A stretch of DNA of 64,000 nucleotides from Liquidambar formosana (lineage: Eukaryota > Streptophyta > Magnoliopsida > Saxifragales > Altingiaceae). Under the pieces are notes generated by a model. That model saw only the letters and a program-made list of their open reading frames with translations. It was not told where the DNA came from and did not search any database. Positions 11,005 to 22,262 of the stretch are shown here, in pieces. The stretch's first letter is position 1, and the number at the start of each line of letters is the position of its first letter. The position numbers and the translations under genes are program-made. Where the stretch lies: NCBI GenBank assembly GCA_039720395.1, contig CM077831.1:31659695-31723694 (forward strand), read 5' to 3'.

Positions 11005-13602
11005 AGGGTACTTCCCTTTGCTTTGAAATTTGCTCCGTGACAGGTGAATTTGTTCCCGCGGGATTTAACCATTGGAAAGGGCTAGAAGGGAATGCCTTTG
11101 CAAGGTTGGGAGCAGTTGGTGGTGAGATCCCTTAGAAGATCTGCTTCTTACCAATGTTTCGAAAGCCACTGTAAGAGAATTGTTTTGAGTACACTACTCG
11201 AGGCATGGTGTGCATGTGAGGAATTGCACTCATTATCACTATGGGTTAGTGACATGTATTGTATTTTTGAACTCGTTGAAACTGTTTATTGGAATGGAGA
11301 TACTTCATAAATCATTTGTTGTATTTTCTTGTTCAACATTTTATGGTGCGCACACCAGACTTAGACCACTAATTATGCACGTGTACGAGTGATGACCATG
11401 CTGGACGGCATACCTGATGACCTTGTGGGTAGACACTTTGGAGGACCAAGATCAGATTATTTCTTTATTTTATTTTATTTGGTTTTATTTTGGGATTGTT
11501 ATTTACTTTTTTATTTGATGTACTGGGAGTTTATATAAGACTTTTAATTTTTAGGGTTTCAATTATGCTATGAATGAATTAAAAAGTTAGGAGAATTTTA
11601 GATTGGTCGGGCTTCGAGAAATAATTACAGTTAATAGTCATTCTTAGTTAAGCTAGTAGTCATTTATTAATAAGTTAGTAAGAATTTGAACTAAACTGTA
11701 ATTATTTTCCCATAGCCCAACCAATATAACATTCCCTCCTAAAAATTTACCTTTTGTCAGTTATTTCAGCTCCAGGGAAATAATGGAGTAACATTGCTCT
11801 AATGCACTAGGATCAAATCCTCACAAGCGTCGCCGTCAAGGATACTAGGGTGGATGCATGTTCTCTGGCCACAGATTGGATGAAAACAACTCGTTAGGTC
11901 GGTCCAGAGAGCCAACCAACACGCCAAATGCAATACTACTAATAGGATGAAAATCATCACATAAATAAGCAATATACACCGAAATTATCAATAAAAAAAT
12001 AAACCTATACATATACAATAAACATAACTAGGAAAAAAAAAACATGAAATGCCAATAAGAATATAATGTCATTGCCTAGAAAACTTGCTCGTCTTTCTCT
12101 TTTCTGGCGAGGCCTCTAGCTCAGGCGTTTCTAAAGATCTTGCCCCATGTGGTGCAAACGATGGTCCTGGCTATGGCAAGGAGGCTCCATCCTGCGGCAG
12201 CTGCCATAGATAGGCCACCTACCATATGGAGGTGGGATACTCTATGTTGTCCACATCCACGCCCACCTCCACCTCTACCTCTAACCCATCCTCTTACTGA
12301 AGACTCATGCTCTTGCACCACTCTTGCACCGCTCTATCAAGTCGACCTCCTTCCCCAACATCTTGCAATACAAACTTGCACGAGCCTATTATATGTGTGC
12401 AGCGTACACGGCCGTGTTGTGTCATCAATTTTATCGCGTGTAGCCAACACAATGTCAAGAAAGGGAGACCATGATCCCATTTTCCCTCTCTTTTCCACTC
12501 TTTGGAAAGAAATGTAATCCTTCTCCCGATTTTGTTTCCCATTCTCAACCATTACCAAGCCAAGGAAAACAAATTCTCCCAATCTTCTTTTCCCTCACTT
12601 CATTCTCTGTGAAAACAAAATGAGCATGAATGCTTCATTCCTTAAAGGTGACATCAATGATTAATCTGGTATCTTCCAAAAGTCATTAGTTGGAGAAAAG
12701 AAAAGCTGTTCCCTCATAAAAAAAATTCCCCTGAAATTAAAAATTTTTATAATTATTAATTACTTATAAAATTCTCATTATTTTCTGCAATATCCATGTC
12801 CACGTATTTTAGGGAAAAAGCTTTCATAATTACGAAAATTTGGAAAAGAGAATTACCCAGCAGTGTACTAGCTTCAACAATTGAATCCTAGGAAACTCGG
12901 CACTTTGATATGGAGAAGCAAGCACTCCCATGTTCATTGCCAGTGGTCTCACTACAGGAGACTTGCACCTTTCAATAGAACTCAAAACCTGTAAAAAAGG
13001 CAGGAAAAGTAGCATCAGCATGCATTAAACCTGTCCTGGGGTTTGGTATGAGATTAGAGATTATGCAGAATTCAACAAGGCTAAAAAATATGGACATCTA
13101 TTCCTCTGTGGCATGTTTTTACACCTATAGACCATAAGCAATGAATGAAGGTATGCTTTGAACTTATTATTATTATTATTTTTAAAGCAAGACCATCATT
13201 AAAAAGGGAAAGGATGGAAAAAAAGAAAGACATAATAGATCTTTTTTATTAAAAAAATAAATAAATAAATAAATACACAACTGAAATACACAAATCTTCC
13301 TTTCTCTGACCATCATTTCAATGTTACAGCAAAAATAAAAATAAAAATAAAATAAGAAAGATTCATTGACATTCCAAAAGACGGTAGACAATGAAAGTTT
13401 CTATTTTGATTTGGTAGCTATTGTATCTCAAAAACAATCCTTAGAAATAAAATGAAAAAAGAAACCAACTGGTGAGAAATGAAAAAGAAACAAGCTAAAA
13501 AATGAGTAATTGCAGATTTAAAGAAAATATAATACAAACTTACGCAGGAGAGTAGTACCCAAGACACAGCGAATCTGCAAGCATTTCTTGAGATGAAAAA
13601 TA
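11005..13602. other. Interval between the two PPR genes
   Basis: The stretch holds the 3'UTR of the THA8-like gene, a MITE (11586-11741) and a GC-richer patch at 12121-12517. That patch is open on both strands and Pro/Ser/Thr-rich with no family I recognise. On the minus strand at about 12870-12988 a short open segment is bordered by a possible acceptor (TTTTTTACAG) and a possible donor (GGGTAAT). With a donor-like site near 13545 it could be a 3'UTR exon of the minus-strand PPR gene. The segment 13190-13350 is A-rich with simple repeats. Confidence 0.4.
11586..11741. mobile_element. Inverted-repeat MITE, copy 1 of 3
   Basis: A short element has inverted ends: TTAGGAGAATTTTAGATTGG on the left resembles the reverse complement of the right end, and the interior pairs AATAATTACAGTT exactly with AACTGTAATTATT. 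Related copies with the same order of motifs lie at about 20701-20840 and 57743-57885. No target duplication is clear. Confidence 0.6.
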
Positions 13603-15777
13603 TCAAGCAGCATATAATTGAAGCTCAGGGTGAGACGTATGGAGTTTCATCAACAAGTCATTGATTGAAATGCCGTTTTCTTTTGACGTTTCTTGGGAAA
13701 AAGTTGGTAAAAGCTCCATTACATCAAGATCTTCTAAGGTATGACAGAGCCACATTAAAATGGTAGAAATTAACTTTGAGTCAAGAACTACACCCTTAGC
13801 TGCCATTTGATGAAGCAAATTAATAATTTCATCTTTTTCACCCCTTGAAGTAAAGCCTGTTAGTAAAGAATCATACACAAAGGTGTCGGGTGAAAAGCCA
13901 CAAGCAACCATTCTTTCATAAAAACTTTTAGCCTCGTCCAAATGCCCAAGTTTTGAAAATCTATTTATTAACGTAGAAAAGGTCAATGCATCAGGAACCA
14001 GACCCTTCTGAAGCATGTCGTTGAGTAACTTTTTGGTAGATTGTAAATCCCTTGCTTTGAGAGTCCCATCAATTATAGTATTAAATGAGATGATATCAGG
14101 TTCACAGTTTGCACCCCTCATTTCTTGAAACAACCTCTTTGCCTGCTCCAAACTACCCTCCTTGCACAAAGTCGCCATCAACGTATTGTAGTCACACACA
14201 GTAGGACTAAGCCCACAATCTCTCATTTTACTAAGAAGTCCTTTCGCAATACTAACCATATGCAATTTGCAGAATCCATCAATCATGATACTATAAGTAA
14301 ATGAGTTGGGAACGAATCCCAAGTCAAGAACTTGTTTCCAAAGTTCCATAGCCTTAACAATGTTTCCTGCCTTTAGATACATCCCAATCAACATATTATA
14401 ATTTTCCAAATCAACACAGCTTCCCATCTCAACCATCTTCTGATGAATCCCTACAGCCTCATCAAGACGGCCTTCCTTCATAAGCCCTTGGATTATCACG
14501 TTAAATGTCATAACATCCGGATTAACAAAATTCTCATCCTCAACCATTGAATTGAAAAGCTTCATTGCCGCATCAACCTTCCCATTCCTGCAAAATTTCC
14601 TAATTAGTGTATTGTAAGTAACAATATCAGGCTTCTTCCCCTTCTCCACCATCATTTCCAATATTTTAGAAACATCAAGCATCTTGTCTTCATTGCACAG
14701 TCCATGGATAAGAATATTATACGTAATAGTATTAGGTTCTTCACCCTTCTTTACCATAAATTTCAATAGCTCCATAGCTTTTGTAGCCCTTCCACCTTTG
14801 CAAAGCCCATCGATTAAACTGCAATAAGTTACAACATCAGGACGAATCCCGCATTCCACCATATCATTAAACATCATGGTGGCTTCTTTCCATTGCCCCA
14901 TTTTACAAAGACTATGCATTAAACAACTATACGTAACTACATTCGGAGAAATCCCTTTCTTCAACATCTCATCGTAAAGTTCTTTCCCTCTATCAAAACA
15001 CCCTTTGTTACAAAGACCGGATATAAGGGTGCTGTATGCAATCACATCAGCATCCAAACCCCCCTTCTTCATTTCCTCCAACAGGCCTATCGCTTCATCC
15101 ACCCTACCGTCCTTACAAAGACCATCCATTAGAGTGGTGTATGTAACCAAATTCGGACAACAATTCGCTGCCTCCATATCAGCCAACAAATGCACCGCTT
15201 CTTTCACCTTCTTCACCTTGCAAAGCCCATTTATAAGTATGTTATAACTAACAATATCCGGTGAAACACGATTTCTCGCCATTCCATGCAGTAACTCCAT
15301 TGCCTTAACAACCTCACTATTTCGACACAAACCCTTCAGTATAAGATTCATACTATATATACGAAGAGCGAACCCATGCTTTAAGATCATACCCACTACC
15401 CCAACCGCCAATTCCGGCTTATAGGTATATACAAAACATTCAATTAAAGCATTCAATGATCTAAAACTTGGAAGAACATCAACATTGGTCATCCTATTAT
15501 AAACTGAAAATGCCAATTCGTACTTTTTCGACTTCGCGAGGACCTCGACGAGGTAATTGCAGGTTGACCCAGAAGGTGGAAGGTTCGAATCGACAGCACG
15601 GTCGAAAAGGGAAACTGCATCGGTAAATTGGCAGTTGGGTTTCTCACAGAGGGATTTTAACTGGGTTTCTATGTCAGTTTGTGAAGTGTAAGATGGGATT
15701 GAAGAGAAGAAGAGGTTGAAGAAGACATGGTGGGTATGGGAGGGAAGGTACGGATTGAAGAGTTGTTTTCTAATCAT
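13603..15777 (-). CDS. P-type PPR protein, At4g28010-like
   Basis: An uninterrupted 724-codon frame encodes a pentatricopeptide repeat protein. After a 68-residue N-terminus that could include an organelle transit peptide, I count 17 consecutive motifs of about 35 residues (residues about 69-665); one is 37 residues long. Most carry the P-class signature with T-Y-N-x-LI-x-GLCK starts and a P-D/P-N junction (for example DIVSYNILINGLCK and NVVTYSCLMHSLCK). No E, DYW or SMR domain follows, only a 59-residue tail. Such proteins bind organellar RNA in a base-specific way to process, stabilise or translate it. From memory the order of motifs and the tail resemble Arabidopsis At4g28010. The RNA target is not predictable here by eye. 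The start is the first ATG in frame; the coding part has no intron, typical of this class. Confidence 0.92.
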   Translation of the reverse strand: MIRKQLFNPYLPSHTHHVFFNLFFSSIPSYTSQTDIETQLKSLCEKPNCQFTDAVSLFDRAVDSNLPPSGSTCNYLVEVLAKSKKYELAFSVYNRMTNVDVLPSFRSLNALIECFVYTYKPELAVGVVGMILKHGFALRIYSMNLILKGLCRNSEVVKAMELLHGMARNRVSPDIVSYNILINGLCKVKKVKEAVHLLADMEAANCCPNLVTYTTLMDGLCKDGRVDEAIGLLEEMKKGGLDADVIAYSTLISGLCNKGCFDRGKELYDEMLKKGISPNVVTYSCLMHSLCKMGQWKEATMMFNDMVECGIRPDVVTYCSLIDGLCKGGRATKAMELLKFMVKKGEEPNTITYNILIHGLCNEDKMLDVSKILEMMVEKGKKPDIVTYNTLIRKFCRNGKVDAAMKLFNSMVEDENFVNPDVMTFNVIIQGLMKEGRLDEAVGIHQKMVEMGSCVDLENYNMLIGMYLKAGNIVKAMELWKQVLDLGFVPNSFTYSIMIDGFCKLHMVSIAKGLLSKMRDCGLSPTVCDYNTLMATLCKEGSLEQAKRLFQEMRGANCEPDIISFNTIIDGTLKARDLQSTKKLLNDMLQKGLVPDALTFSTLINRFSKLGHLDEAKSFYERMVACGFSPDTFVYDSLLTGFTSRGEKDEIINLLHQMAAKGVVLDSKLISTILMWLCHTLEDLDVMELLPTFSQETSKENGISINDLLMKLHTSHPELQLYAA

Positions 15778-15792
15778 TGTAAATATATATTC

Positions 15793-15853
15793 CTGAGAAC
15801 AAAATAATTCGAGCAGTATACGATGCAGAGAGGGCGAGAGGAACAGTGCTTAC
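15793..15853 (-). other. Possible 5'UTR intron of the minus-strand PPR gene
   Basis: On the minus strand, CAAGAG is followed by GTAAGC and, 61 bases later, TTGTTCTCAG precedes GAATAT, giving a plausible short GT-AG intron that ends 15 bases before the PPR start codon. An upstream frame opening at 16013 would run across it. Spliced, it ends at a TAG that overlaps the PPR start region; unspliced, it ends in a TGA that overlaps the ATG. It is a uORF only if transcription starts upstream of 16013. Confidence 0.35.
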
Positions 15854-16013
15854 CTCTTGCAGTCGAAGTTGAAGGAGAAGCGGTGGCTAGAGGAGCTAAT
15901 GTTCTGCGGCTCAAGGTAAAAGGAAGGAAGAGGCAGGGGGTAAACGGGCGATGTGGGGTGGAGAAGTGGGAGCTATAATGGATCGCCATTCGGGGCTCCG
16001 GTTTTGCCGGCAA

Positions 16014-17567
16014 TTCGAGTCAAAGATAGGGTAACTTGAGGCTCGCTCCTTCAAATTTTAGTAACATTGAAAGCGCTAGTATCAAAACGCTTTCGGTTAT
16101 ATTAAAAGCGTAATTTTTTACATTGCTTTTGAAAGCGCTATTATTATACACGCTTGCAGTTATATTAAAGGCTCTGTGGATGAGGCTAAAAGTGTTTATA
16201 TTAAGACGTCAGCAGTTTTGCATCTATCAGACGATCCCTGATTAATATCAATCATATGCTCGGTGGAGTTTTTCCGATCACCATTTCTAGTTTAAGAATG
16301 GGAAAGGGAAATGCCTCACACAAATGGATCAAAGAAAAGAAACGCCCTTGGGTGCAACTTACCCAAAATTAAAAAGAAGACATGTTTTTTTTCACTTTAA
16401 ATTGAATGTCCAAAATTACTAATTTAAACAGAATTTTGGATTTTATTCATGTAAGTTAATTCAAAGTTTTATTATTCTGTCTCCATCATAAGTTCGCCTA
16501 GCCCAACAGCCCTTTGGGTCTAAATGAAACAACCCCCACCCCCTTCCCCTCACAAAAAAAAATAAATAAATAAGAAATAAGAAAAAAAAAAAAATCAATT
16601 TGTAAAATGCATATTATATACATCATCACCTAAAGGACAATGATGATGACTCTCACCACTCTTTTTTAGGATAACCTTTCTAAACTTATATCTTATAATT
16701 GTTCGGTACATATGGGTCAAGAGAGTTGTATGTGTCCATAGAAATTAATCGAATACACAAGCCTCTCGGAATCTTCTGATATTATTAAAAGAAGAAAAAA
16801 AAAATTCTGTGATAAGATCACCAATTCTCATGGTAACGGCAAAGTAAAATCCATTGGAAAATTTTTCTCTTTTTTTATTATTATTTTTTTAAAAAGAAAG
16901 CCTTAAAGAATGATTGTAAAATCCAAGGTTGAATCCCATATACCTACGGTAATTAATAGATTTTTTTTTTTTTTTTCTCGGCTGAGAAGCTGCTCTTGAT
17001 TTTAACCAGACACAAGTCACACAAGTTTTGGAGTTGTTGAATTTTTGTTACACTGGTAAGATGAAGATGAAAGAAGGTGGTAGATTACACTGGTTTGCTA
17101 AAAGGAACCCAATATTATTCCCTTCCAAAAACGAAAACAAAAAAAAAAGGTGAGCCCATTAATGCATCATTTGGGAGTGAGAATGATCCAATTTCTTTCT
17201 TTAGATCAACATTAATTTGTCCCCTACCTAAAGATCATTCATGTCAATGTTTGGCAACGACCTTTCCCATCGTGCATGTCCTTGTAATAGTAGCCCCTTT
17301 CATTTCCTTCCCTTTTTTTTTTCCTTCTGTCAAGTCCTTTCATCTCTTTCGTTTTGATATTGAAAGCTAGCTCTGTGTACGGATCTTCGTGGTCTTTTTC
17401 ATTAAGAAAATCGTTGAAATTTGGAGTTGGATCTTTGAAAAATTCTACATCATGTGGGGCTGTGGGCTGATTGTACCTACTACACATTACCCATTTTACT
17501 TTTTCTTTCTCATCCACAGACTTTATAAAGCTTACTCAAGATTCAAGAAAAACCCCCTCCCCCGATA

Positions 17568-17605
<38 letters not shown>

Positions 17606-18430
17606 TTGGGAGTGGGATTAGATCGTTACATATATATATATATATAACACTCCTAAGCTCTTTGCACTTTGTACTTCGACGGCACACTTGCGGGATCAAA
17701 ACAATAATTTTCTTTCCTATAGGGGGGAGAAAAGCCATTAAGCCCAATAGCCATTGGCTACTGAAAAAATCATTGATTCACATGCAATTTTAATTGAAAA
17801 TTTTACCTCTTACCACCACCGTTGATTCAAATAAAATTTTAATAAAAATCATTATCACACAAGATGGAACATCTGAATGTAATATGCCTTGACTGGGGGG
17901 GCTTGCAATATGTTTAATTTCAATGTGTTCTATTATTGTCCTGCGTTAAGATAGCATCAAATGCATAGATTTTTGCTTTGTAAATTTTTAGTTATTTTTT
18001 CCCTGTTCGAACATTTGGTTTTTACATTTCCACAAACACCAAGTTTAAATTGTGAACCTCTATTTTTTTAAAAAAATTTTGACGAATTTTTTAAAATTTT
18101 CCCAAATTTTTTTGCTTGAATGCATAAATCCTGTTGTTTTGTATGATAATAAAACATTAAAAATGGCCACAGGCATGCAGTTTTGAGAAAAAAACATATG
18201 TTTGAACATCTCTATCTAACTATGTACAACTTACCCATAAGAATTTGAATAAGCGTATTATGAGACATGTGGTTTCTTTAAGGAGTCAATGATTATGCTC
18301 TTTAATGCGGACCAAGGTGTGGCTACTTGGCCCTTTGTGGCTGAGGTCTATGGCAAGTTTCCACAATCTAGGCTAGAGTACAAGAGATTGGTCATATTCA
18401 TGTTAGTGATTTTTAGCACCAGCTGGAATT
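16014..18430. other. Intergenic DNA with simple repeats
   Basis: No gene is recognised. Near 16060-16230 the motif GAAAGCGCT recurs with GAAAGCG/CGCTTTC variants, reminiscent of subterminal repeats of a decayed CACTA-type transposon, but no termini were found. A TTA/TAT trinucleotide microsatellite spans about 17568-17604, followed by a short (TA)n run near 17631-17646. Open frames across these repeats are products of the repeats. Confidence 0.45.
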
Positions 18431-18482
18431 GGCTAGGATTGGTAGTTTGGTAGAAAAAATTATGCAAATGGAGGGCATATTT

Positions 18483-18735
18483 AGGGCTATTGTCAGGGGA
18501 GTTGAGAGTGATGGTTAGGACTCATAAAGGGGAGTTAATTGGTGCTATGTCAACAGCCAATGCATTTGGTGTCTTCTGCAGATCGCATAAGAGCTTTCAT
18601 TTGGATGCTCGCGAGGGTCTTCTTCGTTTTGCCTTTGATTTGGGTATCCATGATGTAGTTTTACAAGGAGATTTCCTTGAGGTGATCAATGCTACTAGGT
18701 CATTGGACACCAACACCAACCGGTTTCATTATTAA
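18483..18735 (+). pseudogene. RNase H-like domain fragment
   Basis: The frame reads VMVRTHKGELIGAMSTANA, then LDAREGLLRFAFDLGIHDVVLQGD, then EVINA, matching the plant RNase H-like (RVT_3) domain found in LINE-type retrotransposons and derived genes. Family members usually have a Glu in the ...LEGDS position; here it reads LQGDF. The centre (FGVFCRSHKSFHLD) is disturbed and a stop follows soon after, so only about 80 codons survive. No reverse transcriptase is visible nearby. It is best explained as a degraded retroelement-derived fragment. Confidence 0.7.
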
Positions 18736-19960
18736 CGGCGTTAAAGGGCAATTTAGTGGCTTAATTGTCATGTTAAGGACAATTTTATCTGTCTTCCCAT
18801 TTAAACATATACAAAAAAAAAAAAATGTGTGCATTTGGGTTAAAATAGAAAAGCATTATTGAGAATAAAAGGAATCGTACAATGTTGTTGATGAAGGTTC
18901 AAAAGCACATGGTGGTAAAGATGGTGGACGAGAAGTTGGTGGCGGTGGTGATGGCTCATAAAGGCCAATGATGAATTGAACCACACAACCTTTCAAGACA
19001 GTGAGTTTTCCATCATCGGCAAATAGCTTAAGATTTTTTTTTTTTTCCTTTGTAAAATAAAACCTTGTCTGTTAGTTTATATTTGGGAGTAAAACATGCC
19101 ACACTATATTGTTGGTTCATGCTTGAAGTCATTAGTGGTGGTGTTTGCATTGGATGTCTTATAGCATGGAATCGAAGTCAAATGTTTTTGTGGAGCCAAA
19201 AAAAAAAAAAATATGCCGCATTTACATTGTCTAATTTCTTTGATAAGCTTTCTTCACACAATTAGGCAATCTTTCCACATAGGAGCCATTAATTTTTTTC
19301 CCACTTTACAATAAATAAAAGTTTATATTACTTTAGTGTTCGGATTTATGAAACCGCACACTGATACGACTAAATCCCCTGTGCTCTGCTGTGTCGTTAG
19401 TTGGAGTCCTAAGAGATTAGTGAGTTTTGGGAGAATAATATGGCAACTTGTAGGTTATGACTAGTTTCCTTTATTCAAAAACCTTATCCAATTGTTATGT
19501 TGATGGGAACTTTTTGTACTCATTACTCTGGAAGTCATTCAATAGTACAAGAAGGTCTGTGCCCATCTTCACATATCCCAGTGAAATGTCCATTTTCTAA
19601 TGTTTGCTTCAAACATTTGCAATGATATTAAATTATGGCCTTGTTGTTAACAGTGGAGTTTTGCTTACAATATTTTTTTGTGCTAACTTTTTGTTGCTTA
19701 CATTGTGGATTATATTGACACCACCACTTCTGAAAGGGAATAATGACTTTGATTACTGTCATAAATTTATTATTATTTTTAATTGATTTCTGTTACATGA
19801 TTCATTGTCAAGAAAGTGTAAATGAATTGGTATTTCCTCTTTTGGGATTTTAAATTAATGTCTCTAGACTTTTTTACACCATTGTCTTGCATTTAGTCTT
19901 GGGGTCTTGCTTGGCATGGATAAATTTTTCAAAAAGAGTGCTTTTGTGCTTTTTTTGGCA

Positions 19961-20476
19961 ATTGACATTTGACAGCCTGGAAGAAGAGCCGATTAACAGA
20001 AGTCTAGTGAGTTCAAAGGTTCCTAAGAGTGTCGTCATCACATATACTCCTTCCGTCCCATAAAGATAGGTCAAATTTGAAAAAACACGGAGTGTAAGAA
20101 ACAGTTATAATTACATTGACTTGTCATTAATTAAATTATGACTTTTCAAAAATACCTTTAACCTTTTGTATTGAGTTTTGTGTTGAAAATAATTATTGAA
20201 AAAAACAAAGGATAGCTTTAATTGACATTTGACAGCCTGGAAGAAGAGCCGATTAACAGAAGTCTAGTGAGTTCAAAGGTTCCTAAGAGTGTCGTCATCA
20301 CATATACTCCTTCCGTCCTATAAAGATAGGTCAAATTTGAAAAAACACGGAGTGTAAGAAACAATTATAATTACATTGACTTGTCATTAATTAAATTATG
20401 ACTTTTCAAAAATACCTTTAACCTTTTGTATTGAGTTTTGTGTTGAAAATAATTATTGAAAAAAACAAAGGATAGC
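19961..20476. repeat. Recent 260-bp tandem duplication
   Basis: The segment starting ATTGACATTTGACAGCCTGG at 19961 recurs at 20221, a period of exactly 260 bases, and the two units differ at only a few positions (for example CCCATAAAG versus CCTATAAAG, AACAGTTAT versus AACAATTAT). Each unit includes the left end of a mariner-like MITE. Only the second unit continues into the complete MITE, so the duplication breakpoint falls inside that element. Confidence 0.9.
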
Positions 20477-20577
20477 ATAAGAAACTTAAAAAAATTATAA
20501 TTTAACTTTTCAAATTGACAAACATTTTAAGACAAAAAAAATAACAAAAATAGTCTATCTTAATGGGACAGAGGAAA
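20306..20577. mobile_element. Stowaway/mariner-like MITE
   Basis: The left end ACTCCTTCCGTCCTATAAAG and the right end, whose reverse complement starts TTTCCTCTGTCCCATTAAGA, form degenerate inverted repeats of the CTCCCTCCGTYCC type common in plant mariner-like MITEs, in TA-rich flanks. There is no coding capacity. A partial copy of the left part lies in the first unit of the tandem duplication (about 20046-20220), and a further truncated relative begins near 49051. Confidence 0.65.
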
Positions 20578-20700
20578 TATAAAATTTGATATCTAAATTA
20601 TTTAAATGAGAGATTAATTTGAATCTAATGATAAGGGATATTTCATTTGGCAAAATAAAAAAATATAAAAAACAGAGTACTATTTGAGAATTCATTACAA

Positions 20701-20840
20701 TAGGAGAAAGTTTAGATTTGGTGAGTTATGAGAAAATAATTACAGTTGTTGCGTAATCCCTATTAGTTAAGTTAGTAGTCAATTAATAGGAAGTTAGTAA
20801 GAAATGGTACTAAACTGTCATTATCCATTCCACCAATATA
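20701..20840. mobile_element. Inverted-repeat MITE, copy 2 of 3
   Basis: It shares the TAGGAGAAAGTTTAGATT start, the AAAATAATTACAGTT block, the TTAGTTAAGTTAGTAGTC and TTAGTAAGAA core and the ACTAAACTGT right half with the copy at 11586. Downstream to 21061 is a GC-richer open frame of about 60 codons (VAWYDVVKLAQEERDNVSR) that I do not recognise. Confidence 0.55.
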
Positions 20841-21437
20841 AATGGAAGTACAACTTACTTCGCAAGAAAAAAAATAAAAGATTAGAGAATTTGGGGTTTT
20901 ATGGGAAGTTGTGGTGCAGATGCTTCAGAGGTGACGACAACGTATGGAAAGAGAGACGTGGGGAGGCCAGAGACCCAGCGGTGGCATGGTACGATGTGGT
21001 GAAGCTTGCTCAGGAAGAGAGAGACAACGTAAGCCGCTGTGAGGCTTGTTTCATAAGCTAATTTTTAAAATTATCAGTTCTTTTTAGGAGAAGTCAAATT
21101 ACCTTTTGTGTATTTAGCTGTAAATCTCATAAATCATTGTTCTACCTCTTGACTTTAAAAACTATAAATAAAATAAAAGCTGGTTTGTTTTTTTGTTTTT
21201 TTTATTTATTTATATTTTTAATATAAAGAAACCATCTTTATTTCTATTTTTTTTAATATTAATAAATGTGAATTAATATTTTTTTACATGCTTAATCCGA
21301 TATTACTCAATTAACAAATAAAACAAATGTTATTAAGTTACAATGTTATCGACAATTAAGTCGGAAGCTAAAGCATAGATTTTTACCATGGTAAGTCTAC
21401 AACACATTAACACTCTTATGGTAATATATAATATATA

Positions 21438-22005
21438 CTAAGATAAGATAAAAGGATTAGCATTGATTGAATATTTTAATTTATATTATACCATAATATC
21501 TTAATAATTATTTGTATGATCTATGTTTTCTCAAACCAATTATATTATTAGATATTTTACTAATGTATGCCATCAAATTTGTCATATTGTCTCCTGTCTT
21601 GATAAATGGTAACGAAACATACCAAAAAAATATTTTAGGTTTGACTGTTCACTTTTTATCAGTTTATCCATCATTTGTCACTCCTTCTTTTCGATCCAGC
21701 ATTGTCTATCACTTGTCAAGTACTAAGATAAGATAAAATGATTAGCATTGATTGGATATTTTAATTTATATTATACTGTAATATCTTAATAATTATTTGC
21801 GTGATCCATGTTTTCTCGAGCCAATTATAATATTAGATATTTTACTAAAGAATGTCATCAAATTTGTCATATTGTCTCCCGTCTTGATAAATGGTAGTGA
21901 AACATACCAAAAAAATATTTTAGGGTTGACTGCTCACTTTTTATCGGTTTACCCATTATTTGTTACTCCTTTTTTGGTTCAATATTGTTTATCACTTTTC
22001 AAGTT
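21438..22005. repeat. Older 284-bp tandem duplication
   Basis: ACTAAGATAAGATAAAA at 21438 recurs at 21722. The two units run in parallel for about 280 bases with scattered differences, so this event is older than the 260-bp duplication upstream. The short open frames in the units are similar only because the DNA is duplicated; nothing in them resembles a known protein. Confidence 0.85.
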
Positions 22006-22262
22006 TATTTTAAGTATTAACTAATATAGAGTGACAATAATATTGTCTATGTTGTAAGAGATCAATTGGAAGGAACGTCTACAAATGAGTGGATTAAAAT
22101 TAAAAAAAATAAAATAATGTTATGAGTTAATAAAAAATGAAAAAATTAAAATTATGAGGTCAAAGATATACTGATAATTTCATTTTCTTACTCTCTAATT
22201 GGCTTATAATATTATATCAACCCTATAATAGTTACGTACAAGTTTTTCTACAAGAGCTCAGT

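Noticed and set aside
16060..16230. Repeated GAAAGCGCT motifs as a CACTA transposon
   Set aside because: Only a few motif copies were seen and no CACTA termini or target duplication, so it is mentioned in the interval note but not called.
17389..17793. 134-codon plus-strand frame with a Tyr run
   Set aside because: The Tyr run is the TTA/TAT microsatellite and the rest is compositional; no motif.
21512..22024. Two similar 74-75-codon frames as a duplicated gene pair
   Set aside because: The similarity is explained by the underlying 284-bp DNA duplication; the peptides are AT-driven and hydrophobic with no motif.
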